From: an uncultured Opitutaceae bacterium
GTDB taxonomy: Bacteria > Verrucomicrobiota > Verrucomicrobiia > Opitutales > Opitutaceae
Direction of reading: 5' to 3'
DNA: 64,000 nucleotides
NCBI GenBank assembly: GCA_903929355.1
Contig: CAIYUN010000018.1
Location: forward strand, 1 to 64,000
Notes under the pieces: generated by a model
Seen by the model: the letters and a program-made list of their open reading frames with translations, nothing else
Database searches by the model: none
What the model was told of the DNA's origin: nothing
Shown: positions 1 through 8,280 of the stretch, piece by piece
Numbering within the stretch: position 1 is the stretch's first letter
Layout of the letters: the number at the start of each line of letters is the position of its first letter
Made by a program: the position numbers and the translations under genes

Positions 1-679
1 GAGCGGCCGGGAAGCGGAGGAGCCGATCTGCCGGATCAGGCGTCGAACGCCCGCGGCCCCGTCCGCGCAGCGGTGCGACGCGGTCGCGCCGCGCGTCCGC
101 GGCGCAAGGGGATTGCGGGCGTTCGCGCCCCGGCAGTGCGGCGACGGAGCGCACCGGCGGCGGAACGGACGCGCGCAGCGACCTGGAGGACGGGCGAGCG
201 CCGCCGTCTGCGGGCGGACAGCTTGGGCGTTCGCCAGGGCGCGTTAGCGTCGCGGGCGTTGTGGCGGGTGGACAACTTGGGGCACGCGCCGGCCGGGATC
301 GGGGGCGTTGTGGTGAGCACCGAAATCGGTGCGGGGGGATTTGCCCTGGGCGGGCGTTGCGGACCTTACGATCGGTTCTTCCGGTTTTTTAGTGGCTGGG
401 CTTTAGCCCGGCGTCCCCATGGTGTTCCCCTCTCGCTGCGTGGTGAATGAGAGACCCGGGCAAATCTCATACAGCCGGAATCCTCCACTTGCCCATTTCT
501 AAGCGTGCTTATTGAACAAGGTCTTACAAAAGCATCGGAGGCTTTGGAGGGAAGAAACCTGCCTTGTGGCACAAACGCAAATGCTTGTCCTTTAAAGCCT
601 CCGAATTCACCCACTAAGAAACCGGGAGAACCTTACGATCTCCTCCCCTGACCATACTTGTGGAGGCGTGTTGGTGAGA
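1..679. other. No confident gene; GC-rich to AT-richer transition
   Basis: I see no gene that I can support here. The first roughly 400 bases are very GC-rich, and the open frames on both strands are Arg/Ala-rich without recognisable motifs, as expected of chance frames in such DNA. After about position 450 the base composition becomes clearly more AT-rich, and this continues through the accessory genes to about 3.1 kb. The window edge may cut a gene or repeat that cannot be recognised from here. Confidence 0.4.
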
Positions 680-1549
680 ATGCCTCGACATCTGATTATT
701 GAGCGCCTCCAATTGCTGACTTCGTTTCCTATGCCGCCTGATCCTGCGTCCTCTCCAATTTTCAAGCTGCCCCACATCACATTCCCGACGTGGCATGAAA
801 TAATCACGTTTCTTGGCGACACTGATGGTTGGATTTTTAGAGGGCAGGAGGACTATGCCGAACATCCGCTCCAAACCTCACTTGAGCGGGCAGCTGCGCT
901 TCTCAAAGAGGATGCTTTGACGATTGAGCGTCGAATTCTCCGCGATTTTAAGAGACGCGCTTTCCTTTCTGGTGAGCCATTCCTTCCACTCAACGACGAC
1001 ATTTTGCAATGGCTTGCGCTACTTCAGCACCATGGTGCGCCGACCCGTCTTCTTGATTTTTCTCATTCGTTCTACGTTGCTCTGTTTTTCGCCATAAATC
1101 GAATGGAACGCGATTCTGTTATTTGGTGCATTCGTACTTCAGCACTATCTCCCCGGCTCGCCTCGCCTTGGAGCGGCGACAAGAATCATGTCTTAAAAAT
1201 GATTTTGGAGGATGAGCCAGCTCCGTCCAATGTTCCATTCGCAGTAATGAAGGACGAGCCATTCCATCTAAATCGGCGTCTCGCTCTTCAACAAGGATGC
1301 TTCTTGATTCCCCTAAATACTTCAGGGACGTTCGGTGACAATCTCAAATCAAACGAAACTGGCTTGGGGCTGGGCCATGACCCATGGATTAAGACGCTTC
1401 CAGATTTTACAGCGAAAACAAATGTTTTTAAGATTCTGATTCCTTTGAACCAGCATGCCGGAATTCGAAAGCAGTTGCGCAAGATGAATCTGACGAGTGA
1501 GCATTTGTTCCCTGGGTTAGATGGAATCGCCTCGTCATATTGGCAGTAG
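680..1549 (+). CDS. FRG domain-containing protein
   Basis: The FRG domain is named for an F-R-G motif and is found in many accessory and phage-related proteins; its biochemical role is not settled. Here the signature is clear: a WIFRGQEDY segment near residue 50, then QHHGAPTRLLDFSHS near residue 120 followed by a hydrophobic YVALFFAI stretch, both family hallmarks. There is no signal peptide or membrane segment, so it should be cytoplasmic. The start is uncertain: ATG codons exist at 680 and 731, and a GTG at 668; the domain fits all of them. The gene is convergent with the next gene and lies in AT-richer DNA than the core genome to the right, consistent with acquisition on the integrative element that ends near 6591. 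A defence-related role is only an inference from context. Confidence 0.85.
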   Translation: MPRHLIIERLQLLTSFPMPPDPASSPIFKLPHITFPTWHEIITFLGDTDGWIFRGQEDYAEHPLQTSLERAAALLKEDALTIERRILRDFKRRAFLSGEPFLPLNDDILQWLALLQHHGAPTRLLDFSHSFYVALFFAINRMERDSVIWCIRTSALSPRLASPWSGDKNHVLKMILEDEPAPSNVPFAVMKDEPFHLNRRLALQQGCFLIPLNTSGTFGDNLKSNETGLGLGHDPWIKTLPDFTAKTNVFKILIPLNQHAGIRKQLRKMNLTSEHLFPGLDGIASSYWQ

Positions 1550-1617
1550 CGTGATGGAAATAGGCGCCGCCTATTACCGGCATTGTCCCACATACTGGAT
1601 CTGAAGATTGGCGAGTA

Positions 1618-2523
1618 TTAATGGTTCAAGATGCCCTGAAAGTGTTCAGATGGGTACTTGAACCAGGCCTTTCGAGATGGAATGGGAGGGAGTTTCTGTC
1701 CAGGGGCGACTCCGGTCAGCCCATTGTCAAAGGCGACCGTTACCGCTCCATTAGGAGCAACAAAGATGCCCCTTACTTCTATCGAATCAGGAGCGAGGTA
1801 TCGAATCTGGAATACGGGTAAATGGGATTCATCCACAACCTCAAAGGAGTTTTCGTTAAAGTTTTTGTCCCATCCAGCTCGGAGTCGTACCGGCCACTCG
1901 TTATTCATGACAACGCTCTGATCGGGATCGCCAAACATGTTTTGAGTCTTAACGTAGATACGCTGATTTTCGACGTATGGAATTACAATTCGTCCGCCTG
2001 GAAGGATGATGGGGGCTGGCCTGTCTGGCGCATCACGTCCAAATTGTGCGGGCCACCGTGTAATCGCACCCCCAAAGTTGAGGGTGACTTGAGCCCCTTT
2101 TTGGGTGAAATCGTCCGGCAGTTGCGGGGGCAACCAACTGCGAGCTTGAGCTGTCTTGGAATAATAATTAACCTCGTCTTCAATCGAGGTAACTGGTTGG
2201 AGCGTTGCGCTTGGGATGGAAACAAGATCACTCCAGGTCTTGCACGCCACGAATAGGCTAACTACTCCTCCCGAGAAGAAAAGCCAGATGGATAGCCTCT
2301 TGTCGGCATGGGAATAAAGCATTCCGCAGCCGGCGAAAAGAAGCGCAGCCAATACACCACCGATGAGAATGATCATAAGATTTATACGTCTGCGGGGTTT
2401 CCGTTGGTTGATGGTGATGACTTTGGGGCCATGGTGTGGATGGGCACTTGTGCCCTCGGCGTGATGTTGCTCATGTGGCCGCAAGCGGTTCCGTTTCCGA
2501 CGCAGTCTGTTCTTGGAACTCAT
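1618..2523 (-). CDS. Hypothetical membrane protein with basic N-terminus
   Basis: I do not recognise this 301-residue protein. It starts with a strongly basic, Arg/Lys/His-rich segment of about 45 residues, followed by two hydrophobic segments (about residues 48-68 and 77-93). The remaining roughly 200 residues are soluble-looking, with many beta-prone stretches and no Cys-based motif. The layout suggests a short cytoplasmic tail, a two-helix membrane hairpin and a cytoplasmic C-terminal domain. The C-terminal part has repeated short phrases such as RIVIPYVENQRIYV and VRGIFVAPNGAVTVAF. The ATG at 2523 is well placed. It belongs to the accessory block left of the integrase and ends about 70 bases from the FRG gene, tail to tail. 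Confidence 0.65.
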   Translation of the reverse strand: MSSKNRLRRKRNRLRPHEQHHAEGTSAHPHHGPKVITINQRKPRRRINLMIILIGGVLAALLFAGCGMLYSHADKRLSIWLFFSGGVVSLFVACKTWSDLVSIPSATLQPVTSIEDEVNYYSKTAQARSWLPPQLPDDFTQKGAQVTLNFGGAITRWPAQFGRDAPDRPAPIILPGGRIVIPYVENQRIYVKTQNMFGDPDQSVVMNNEWPVRLRAGWDKNFNENSFEVVDESHLPVFQIRYLAPDSIEVRGIFVAPNGAVTVAFDNGLTGVAPGQKLPPIPSRKAWFKYPSEHFQGILNH

Positions 2524-2585
2524 TTATGGAATCCCATTCTGATTGCCAACAACGATCGATTCGTCATAGGAAGAGTTTCAGGCTT

Positions 2586-3026
2586 TTAGCCCAAACCGAG
2601 CTTCTTCCAGTTGTTGCGATATTTACCTTCTCGGCCTTTTGGAAGGTGCCATGCATTCCAAGTGTTAGTTTTGCGATATTCTGCCCGTCGCATGTGATTT
2701 TTGTTAGATCGATAAACTTCATTGCCGCTAACAACAAAAGATTCAAACTGATTTTCCCCGTTGTCACGGACAAAAACATAATACGAATTACGACCTCTCA
2801 TATACGGGGGAACAGCATTGGAGCCCAATAGCCAGGCCCCCACCTTTTTGCTTGAGGTCTTTACTTGAATGAAGACGTGCTTGCATTTCTTGGGGTTTGA
2901 TACTAATAGGTCGTACCCGGCAGTGTTCCGGACAGTATGCAATGCAATGTAACCATTTAAGGTCAATTCCAACGCGACAAAGTATACACCCGCAATTCCG
3001 GTTAAGCTGCTAGGAATATTATTCAT
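2586..3026 (-). CDS. PD-(D/E)XK-like nuclease fold protein, small
   Basis: This 146-residue protein has the ordered elements of a small PD-(D/E)XK nuclease-like domain. A Glu lies in an N-terminal helix (YFVALELTLNG), a Gly-Tyr-Asp pair starts a strand (AGYDLLVSN, Asp near residue 39), and a Q-x-K strand follows (VFIQVKTSSK, near residue 57). The same order is typical of Holliday-junction-resolvase-like and DUF4365-like proteins. The rest is rich in Tyr, Asn and Arg (YMRGRNSYYVFV), as in many DNA-binding accessory proteins. There are no membrane segments. It follows the two-TM hypothetical gene on the same strand (about 60 bases upstream of it) and could be co-transcribed. Nuclease activity is inferred from the motif only; the fold call is fairly likely, the substrate unknown. 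Confidence 0.6.
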   Translation of the reverse strand: MNNIPSSLTGIAGVYFVALELTLNGYIALHTVRNTAGYDLLVSNPKKCKHVFIQVKTSSKKVGAWLLGSNAVPPYMRGRNSYYVFVRDNGENQFESFVVSGNEVYRSNKNHMRRAEYRKTNTWNAWHLPKGREGKYRNNWKKLGLG

Positions 3027-3094
3027 AACTGGGTTGAGACGATATTGCTCTAAAGCACCCGATGTGGCTCATACGTAAAGGAAGGGGATCCGAT

Positions 3095-3532
3095 TCAACC
3101 GAGGGCAACTTGGTCCGGCGACGCCGGGGTTGCCGCCGCCGGTGCCACCGGGGCGGCGGCGCGGGGCTTTGTGAACCCGAAAGCCTTCTTGAGGGCCATA
3201 ACGCTGGCTGGGGAGATGCCGACCTCCTTGGCGATTGCCCCGGTCCGCTGGCCAGCCTCGAACGCCGCCTTGACGGCGGCCTTGATCTCCTCGGTGACCC
3301 TGGCGCGCTTCCGCTTGCGTGGTTTGGCAGGTTTGGCCGCCCGCGCACGGGCGGCCTTCGGCTTCGCCTGAGCGGCGGCTTTGAGAGCCTTGATGAAGCT
3401 CTTCAAGTCCGGGAAGCCGAATTCTGCCGGGAGGGCGGCCAGGGCGGCCGGACGTTGCGTGGCGAGGGAGGCCTCCAGCTTGGCAGCCTGAGCTTTGAGA
3501 CGGGAGAGGAGCTTGAGTTTGTCAGTGACCAT
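3095..3532 (-). CDS. Basic Ala/Lys-rich helix-turn-helix protein
   Basis: A 145-residue basic protein in three parts. Residues 1-55 are an amphipathic, probably coiled-coil helix (DKLKLLSRLKAQAAKLEASL). Then comes a Lys/Arg/Ala/Pro-rich linker like that of histone-H1-like nucleoid proteins. Next is a predicted HTH (EAGQRTGAIAKEVGISPASV, about residues 92-111), and a Pro/Ala tail. The architecture resembles H-NS-like or small nucleoid-associated proteins that combine an oligomerisation helix with a basic or HTH DNA-binding part; I cannot name a family. ATG at 3532. The gene is more GC-rich than its left neighbours. A role in silencing or regulating the AT-rich accessory genes beside it is possible but unproven. 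Confidence 0.6.
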   Translation of the reverse strand: MVTDKLKLLSRLKAQAAKLEASLATQRPAALAALPAEFGFPDLKSFIKALKAAAQAKPKAARARAAKPAKPRKRKRARVTEEIKAAVKAAFEAGQRTGAIAKEVGISPASVMALKKAFGFTKPRAAAPVAPAAATPASPDQVALG

Positions 3533-3869
3533 GGGGGAGTGGAGGAAGGTGGCAGGACGGAGGAGGACCGGGCGGTGCGCGCGGGTTGGGGTGCAGTGAT
3601 GGAAACAACTGGAAGCGTTCGGTCAAGCAGCGAGCGCGCTTCACCGGCCTCCATGCAAAGAATGACCCCGGCTCTGGGCGCCGCCCCGGTAGGCCGGGGT
3701 GGGGGTAGTGGGGGGGATGTGAGAAAGCGAATGGCGCTGGACCCTTGATCCGATTCGCTTCCGCAGTTTTTTGGACAAAAGGGCTTTGCCAACTCACACC
3801 CTGTCTGATTGGTCTGGCCGCGATGGCAGATTATACGAAGAAGCCGGATTCCCCGCACAGAAACTATTT
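3533..3869. other. Intergenic region between divergent genes, no feature seen
   Basis: About 340 bases between the divergent basic HTH gene and the membrane-anchored hypothetical gene. Both promoters should lie here. An in-frame upstream extension of the right-hand gene is open to 3771, but its residues look non-coding. I found no clear promoter hexamers or terminator. Confidence 0.4.
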
Positions 3870-4595
3870 ATGAAAGAGGCGATCAAATACCTTTTAGAGC
3901 ACCTTAACCACTACAAGGATGCGGTGGAAGCAATCGCTGTCGGTATTGGCGGGATGTGGGCACTTTTTCACTTCGTCATAAACCGGGAACGGTATCCACG
4001 AGCGATCCTCACTTGCCGCTACGAGCGGTTCCCGGACGTGGTGGGGAAGCAGGTAATTCGAACCGTTCTATGCATGAAGAATATCGGCCCAACGTTGATC
4101 GAGGTGATGCAAGTCGATCTTCGCCTGTATTTGGTGGCGCCGTACGAAAATACTGAATACGAGGCGCTAATCGGGAAACTATCCGCCGATTCGCCAGAGC
4201 TGGACCTGACCCTATTGGCTCGATACCTGAAGAATTTTTCCAGCGACGCCAAGTATGAGATTGAACCCGGCGAAGATCTCGAACTACCTTTTGATTTTGC
4301 AGTGTCGAAAGTCAGCCAAACAGTGGTCGTGTATGCCTACGTTAAAAACGCCACCAAGAGGCGAGCCTCGTGGCCCTACAAACGGTATTTTGGGCAATTG
4401 TCGTGGTGGTGGCCAATGGTGCGTGATGAAGGTGAATACGTGCATTGGTGGCCTGGCCTCCCAATCGATGGCTGGCGTTGTTGGTGGCAGCCGCTCAAGG
4501 GCCGAGAAATCGGATGGTTCTTGACCGAAACCGTAGATTTGGACTCCCTCAAGTCCTCCAAAAATGAGTGCAAAACACCCCCCTCCGTCACCTAA
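3870..4595 (+). CDS. Hypothetical membrane-anchored protein, Trp-rich C-terminus
   Basis: I do not recognise the family. The protein (about 241 residues from the ATG at 3870) has one hydrophobic segment near its N-terminus (AIAVGIGGMWALFHFVI, residues about 18-34). A roughly 130-residue domain follows with alternating strands (RAILTCRYERF, KNIGPTLIEVMQVDLRLYLV), resembling a beta-sandwich attached to the cytoplasmic face. The C-terminal 60 residues are very Trp-rich (LSWWWPMV, HWWPGLP, WRCWW). The reading frame is open further upstream to 3771, but the start at 3870 (MKEAIKYL) gives a sensible N-terminal helix. It is part of the accessory block; its 3' end overlaps a short proline-rich ORF in another frame. 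Confidence 0.6.
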   Translation: MKEAIKYLLEHLNHYKDAVEAIAVGIGGMWALFHFVINRERYPRAILTCRYERFPDVVGKQVIRTVLCMKNIGPTLIEVMQVDLRLYLVAPYENTEYEALIGKLSADSPELDLTLLARYLKNFSSDAKYEIEPGEDLELPFDFAVSKVSQTVVVYAYVKNATKRRASWPYKRYFGQLSWWWPMVRDEGEYVHWWPGLPIDGWRCWWQPLKGREIGWFLTETVDLDSLKSSKNECKTPPSVT

Positions 4596-4710
4596 TGTCC
4601 ACACGCGGCAAGGACCCCCGAAGACACTGGTCCAACCTCCAGCGAACGTGCATCTTCAAGGTCCGCCAAAGTCGGCACCTGTAAACGTGGCGCCCGTGCC
4701 AAAAAAGTAG
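4564..4710 (+). CDS. Possible 48-residue proline-rich small protein
   Basis: A short ORF that begins inside the last 32 bases of the upstream gene, in a different frame. It encodes a Pro/Lys-rich peptide starting MSAKHPPPSPNVH and ending VNVAPVPKK. It contains the pentapeptide QGPPK twice (TRQGPPKT and LQGPPKSA). The next tiny ORF, 13 bases downstream, contains QGPPK again, in the phrase GQGPPKP. This shared motif in consecutive ORFs with independent starts is the only evidence that they are real; there is no clear ribosome-binding site. The overlap with the upstream gene would allow translational coupling. Confidence 0.3.
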   Translation: MSAKHPPPSPNVHTRQGPPKTLVQPPANVHLQGPPKSAPVNVAPVPKK

Positions 4711-4723
4711 CCCCTTTCCAACC

Positions 4724-4792
4724 ATGAACATCAATAAGCCAAAGCCGGACGGAGACAAGGGGCAGGGTCCGCCCAAGCCAATTCGCCCATAA
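4724..4792 (+). CDS. Possible 22-residue proline-rich peptide
   Basis: A very short ORF that starts MNINKPKPDGDKG and ends with the phrase GQGPPKPIRP. The QGPPK motif matches the two copies in the ORF immediately upstream. It lies 13 bases downstream of that ORF's stop. Nothing else supports translation, so this is a tentative call. Confidence 0.2.
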   Translation: MNINKPKPDGDKGQGPPKPIRP

Positions 4793-5205
4793 GGCGTGTT
4801 GGGAATCTGCCTCGTACGGAGGCATGGTTGGTTGCTAAGACAGCCAGATTTCAACCAGCGGACTGTGGCGTGGCATGCGCGGCGGCGGGGGAAGCGGACG
4901 GACGGGCACTGTTCTGGGCCTCAAATGGGTGTCCCTCCCGAGCGAGCAGCCAACACACCAACAGGGTCCAGCGGGTGCTGGCCCTACTCGGCGGCCGCTG
5001 CGGTTAGACGAGGTAAAAGAAAGACAGGGCGACAGTTGCCAGGGCGGGCCGGGATCGGTTGCCGCGCGACGAAAGAACCACCAAAAGGCAACGCACCGGG
5101 TCAAGGATTCGGGCACGGCTGGCGGGTTGTGCCCCGCCGCCACCCCGCGCGCGGAGGGGCCTCAGCGCCCAGCGGCGAGGCCCTGCGCGACGCATTGGTG
5201 CGGGG
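4793..5205. other. Intergenic region downstream of integrase, no feature seen
   Basis: About 410 bases between the tiny proline-rich ORFs and the 3' end of the integrase gene. Open frames exist on both strands but are low in recognisable motifs and overlap each other, as expected of chance frames in GC-rich DNA. Confidence 0.4.
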
Positions 5206-6444
5206 TCAGGCTGTCTTGGCCGGAGTGATACGCGGCATGGCGGCGAAGGCTTTTTCCAGGCTGGCGATATCGTGGTGGGTGTAGGTGCGGTGAACGTCGG
5301 AGGCGTGGCCGACGTGCTCGCGGCGGAGTTCCTCGGACACCCCGGCGTTGGCCGCCGCGGAGACACAGGAGTGGCGGAGCGAGTGAAAGCCGAGATCAAA
5401 GAAGGCCTTGTTCGCCTGTTTGCCGGAGACGTCCTCGAATTTGATTTCAGCCTTTTTCATGAGGGCGCGGAACGTCAGCGACAGTCCATACTTCCCGCCG
5501 GAGCTTTTGCCGTTCAGGGAGGGGAAGACGGGGGCCTTGCCCACGGCCCGGCGCGTTTCAAGCCATTCGCGCAGCTCGGGCAGGATCAGGGTTTCGCGCT
5601 TGTGCGCCTTGCGGTGGCGGGCCTCCTTGGCCGGCCGCAGCGAGATCACCCGACGGTCGAGATCTACCTGGTCCCAGCGCAGACTGGCGGCGTCCTGAAT
5701 GCGGAAGCCGCAGCAGTAGCCGACCAGGATCATGCCGCGCCAGTCGGCGTCGGCCTCGGCGAGAAGCTTCTGCAGCTCGGCCGTGGTGAAGGTGCGGCGT
5801 TCGGCGGCCTCGTGCCCTAGGAGGTCGACGGCCTCGGCGGGGTTGTTCTTCAGGATGCCTTGTTTGCGCGCCAGGTTCAGCGGACCGCGCAGCACCTTGA
5901 CGGCCATGTTCGCAGAGGCATTGGAAACTTTCCGGTCAAGCTCGGCGTCGCGGAACGATTGCACGTCGCGAGCCGTGAGGCGCTCAAGCGGCTGGTCGGC
6001 GCGCTTGCCGAGGTGCTTGAGGAAGTCTTTCACGATGCGGGTATACCGCAGCGAAGTGCCGGTGGCGCGGGACTTGGTTTTCTCGGCGATGTAGGAGTCG
6101 AAGAAGGCGCGGGTGGTTTCGGTGCGGAGGCGGTCCTGGCCGGTAGATTCCAACAGGTCGGACACCAGGCCCTCGGCGTCGCCCAGCGTGAGAGAACCCT
6201 CGCGGGCGCGCTGGCTGAGGGTGATGAAGCGCTCAAGCAGTTCCGGAGCCTTGTCTCGGGGCACGAGGTTTTCCGTGGTGCCGGAGGCGGCGAGCGTGCG
6301 GGCCTCGCGGTGCCATTTTTCGACGATGGCGGCGGCACGCGCGCGGTCGGTCTCCTTGGTGGAGCGGGAGCAGCGCCGGCCTTGGTCGTCGTAGTAATGA
6401 CCGGCCCAGAAAGGGCTGCAGGAACGTCGGTGGATGGAGGGCAT
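5206..6444 (-). CDS. Tyrosine recombinase / integrase of integrative element
   Basis: A 412-residue site-specific tyrosine recombinase. The N-terminal about 100 residues carry a short zinc- or arm-binding-like segment ([13 protein letters not shown]). The core-binding (SAM-like) domain spans about residues 115-205. In the catalytic domain the box I Arg is in [15 protein letters not shown], the box II motif is HSLRHSCVS, the later His is in HVGHASD, and the nucleophile Tyr follows in VHRTYTHHD close to the C-terminus. The residue set is complete, so it should be active. The gene reads leftwards, and its start is only about 120 bases from a 3' tRNA fragment (6564-6591). That is the standard arrangement of an integrase next to the attachment site of an element integrated into a tRNA gene. 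The cargo genes to the left fit this reading. Confidence 0.93.
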   Translation of the reverse strand: MPSIHRRSCSPFWAGHYYDDQGRRCSRSTKETDRARAAAIVEKWHREARTLAASGTTENLVPRDKAPELLERFITLSQRAREGSLTLGDAEGLVSDLLESTGQDRLRTETTRAFFDSYIAEKTKSRATGTSLRYTRIVKDFLKHLGKRADQPLERLTARDVQSFRDAELDRKVSNASANMAVKVLRGPLNLARKQGILKNNPAEAVDLLGHEAAERRTFTTAELQKLLAEADADWRGMILVGYCCGFRIQDAASLRWDQVDLDRRVISLRPAKEARHRKAHKRETLILPELREWLETRRAVGKAPVFPSLNGKSSGGKYGLSLTFRALMKKAEIKFEDVSGKQANKAFFDLGFHSLRHSCVSAAANAGVSEELRREHVGHASDVHRTYTHHDIASLEKAFAAMPRITPAKTA

Positions 6445-6470
6445 GCGTAAAGTTCTAGTCTCCCCATTAC

Positions 6471-6490
6471 TGCTAACGCAAGTGCTAACG
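6471..6490. repeat. Direct repeat TGCTAACG x2, possible integrase arm site
   Basis: TGCTAACG occurs twice with a 12-base period (6471-6478 and 6483-6490) between the integrase start and the tRNA fragment. Short direct repeats at this place are typical of arm-type integrase or excisionase binding sites. That role is inferred from position only. Confidence 0.35.
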
Positions 6491-6563
6491 TTCGCCGATG
6501 ACGTAGAAAACGCAGATATTGGTTATTAACGTGTTCTGTAAGCACCGGGCGCAATCCAGATTC

Positions 6564-6591
6564 GAGAGTTCGAGTCTCTTCGCCTGCTCCA
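6564..6591 (+). other. 3' tRNA fragment, presumed attachment site
   Basis: The sequence folds as the T-arm and acceptor 3' half of a tRNA. The T-stem is GAGAG/CTCTT with one G-U pair around the loop TTCGAGT, followed by acceptor strand CGCCTGC, then T and CCA. Nothing upstream supplies the matching 5' acceptor strand, D-arm or anticodon arm, so this is a partial copy. The T before CCA suggests a glycine- or cysteine-type tRNA, but I cannot fix the isoacceptor. It lies right beside the integrase and is followed by an intrinsic terminator, as expected of the far attachment site of an element inserted in the 3' end of a tRNA gene. The intact tRNA should then lie left of this window. Confidence 0.75.
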
Positions 6592-6599
6592 TTCTTAAG

Positions 6600-6634
6600 C
6601 AAAACCCCGTTATCCAATAGGATGCGGGGTTTTG
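6600..6634 (+). terminator. Intrinsic terminator of the target tRNA gene
   Basis: A perfect 10-base stem, CAAAACCCCG with CGGGGTTTTG, encloses a smaller ATCC/GGAT stem and ends in T residues. It begins 9 bases after the tRNA CCA, where a tRNA terminator belongs. The A-rich and T-rich flanks would make it work in both directions. Confidence 0.75.
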
Positions 6635-6924
6635 TGTTGGGAGGAGTGGTCGCAAGTCCTAACGTCGACGTGGAAAACGCTGAAAACGGGGACGTGAAAG
6701 AATGACGTAAGTCGGGGCGGAAAGATCCGCCCCAGGAGGGGGAAACGTGTGATTGTTGCGGCTTGGCGGGACGGGGTCGGAGGGCGCTGATGCAGGGGCT
6801 GCGCGTAAGAGAGGAGAAGATCCCCCTCTCTCCAATCCCTGCGCGCCGGTCTGATCGCGGGGGGAGCATTTCCTGGACGAATACCTTTTCCGGCCCCGGC
6901 ATCCGTCCGTCCGTGCGTTTTCAC
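6635..6924. other. Intergenic region right of attachment site
   Basis: About 290 bases of presumed native chromosome. A segment near 6659-6683 (CTAACGTCGACGTGGAAAACG) resembles one near 6485-6511 on the other side of the attachment site. It may be a remnant duplication or a chance match. No gene seen. Confidence 0.35.
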
Positions 6925-7968
6925 CTATGAACAAGTCCGGATGAATGGGCCGCACCCGGTCGGGGCAACACGCAGGAGGGGGGTGGGGGGGGAGGCAGCT
7001 GCGGCCTCCGGTGCGGGAAATGGAGGTGCGCCGTGAACTCCATCGCTGACCGCAAGACCCGCTATCCCCCGATTTTTTCGCCGCCATGCCAGCACGCCAA
7101 AGAGTCCCAAAGCTCCGGCTACGGGCAGCCAAGCCCCCACTTCTGGAATGGGAATTCCATTGATCAGCATCCCATTGCCCCCCATTTGATAAACTAGCAA
7201 TCCGCTCGCGTTCAGGGTTATCGCGCTGGAGTTGCCGGTGATGCCATTGGAGTTGGTCACGACTATGGAGATCGTATTCGTGCCGATTTTGAACGTGGCG
7301 TTGGCACTGCTGTTGGAGTTGGTGTAATTTTGCAAAAATGTCGTGCTGGCGTTCGTCCAGGCGCTGGTTCCGGTGTCCGAGGCGGTGCTGTTGATGAACG
7401 AGCCATAGGTGCTGGAACTTTGTTTGGTATTGACCGCGCCTGGATTCACATAAATCGCATAATTGTCGTCGGCTGCGATCGTGAGGCTGATTGCCACGTT
7501 ATTGGTGACCGTCCCGGAGCCGGTGCCCGTGATCGAAAACGTCATCGTGTAGATGTACTCGGCGTCATTGCTCCCGGTCGTCCCGTTGCCGGGGAGGTAG
7601 TTGCCCCCTGAATTGGTGATGGTGCCCGACGCGTCGGTCGTGGCTCCTGGGGCCGTGATCCACTGGGCGCTGGCGGTGTTTTGCACATAGTTCAAGGACG
7701 TGATGTACGGGATATCGTTGATGACATAGGCGGCCCCGGTGAATTGGCTGTTCCCGGTGTAACTCGCTCCGGAGACTTGGGCATAGGTAACTTTCCAGAG
7801 CGGATCGGTGGATCCGCCGGCGAGCAGCGACCCATTGGCGGTTACACCCGTGTAGTCCAAGCCGGTTATATCGGTCGCGGTTCCATTCGCCGCCAAACCG
7901 AGGGGCAGGACGAGGAACAGCAACAGGGCGAACGGATTTTTGAAATTGATCATTGGCACCCGGAACAT
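6925..7968 (-). CDS. PEP-CTERM-like surface protein A, extended by frameshift
   Basis: A secreted Thr/Asn/Ser-rich beta-strand protein. It has an N-terminal signal peptide (LLLFLVLPLGLAANG), a domain with repeated TNSNG-type turns, and a C-terminal sorting-like tail: PEVGAWLPV, a hydrophobic helix GALGLFGVLAW, then RRK. This matches the layout of PEP-CTERM exosortase substrates, with V replacing the usual second P. It is paralogous to the protein at 35459-36361 (shared AANGTATDI, GLDYTG, TGNSQ, NSGGNYLPGN). The paralog stops soon after the RRK cluster, whereas this one runs on for about 46 residues of low-quality sequence. Removing one base from the T run at 7073-7078 would end it as WRRKIGG, so the tail is very probably a frameshift artefact. 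Start could also be the ATG at 7953. Confidence 0.8.
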   Translation of the reverse strand: MFRVPMINFKNPFALLLFLVLPLGLAANGTATDITGLDYTGVTANGSLLAGGSTDPLWKVTYAQVSGASYTGNSQFTGAAYVINDIPYITSLNYVQNTASAQWITAPGATTDASGTITNSGGNYLPGNGTTGSNDAEYIYTMTFSITGTGSGTVTNNVAISLTIAADDNYAIYVNPGAVNTKQSSSTYGSFINSTASDTGTSAWTNASTTFLQNYTNSNSSANATFKIGTNTISIVVTNSNGITGNSSAITLNASGLLVYQMGGNGMLINGIPIPEVGAWLPVAGALGLFGVLAWRRKNRGIAGLAVSDGVHGAPPFPAPEAAAASPPTPLLRVAPTGCGPFIRTCS

Positions 7969-8280
7969 ACGCCGCCGACGCCACGTCCGCGATGGGGCCT
8001 AACCCTCTTGGTATGCTGACAGCTGTTTAGGCGTGCGCGCAGCCAACGTCTGATTTGCTTCATCCCACCCTCGTCAAATTGGCCTTGGTCACGGGGTCAC
8101 ACGCTCCAAATGCCTCCGTGGTTCCACGGCCTTGACGCCTAACCAGCAATCCGGTGTTCGGGTCTTCTGCCCCTCCCTATGATTCAAACCAAGTTCAGTC
8201 ACCCATCGGGTGAAACCCGCAAGATATGCAACGGGTTGATTTTCCGTGCCCATCCGTGGTTTCAACAGCGGTTTTTTGGC
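7969..8280. other. Intergenic region with degenerate CACGGAT-type repeat
   Basis: About 310 bases upstream of the surface protein and downstream of the lectin-protease. Near 8245-8264 the sequence CCGTGCCCATCCGTGGTTT is a short, reversed match to the AACCACGGAT...CACGGAT repeat family seen at 48408, 49518 and 56298. The promoter of the surface protein should lie near its right side but no hexamers are convincing. Confidence 0.4.

Noticed and set aside
5004-5399. Additional minus-strand gene overlapping the integrase 3' end
   Set aside because: The frame is Pro/Arg-rich, overlaps the integrase catalytic region out of frame and has no motif.
6518-6591. Complete tRNA gene beside the integrase
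   Set aside because: The T-arm and acceptor 3' strand are good, but no matching GCAGGCG 5' strand, D-arm or anticodon stem lies in the 75 bases upstream. It is a 3' fragment.
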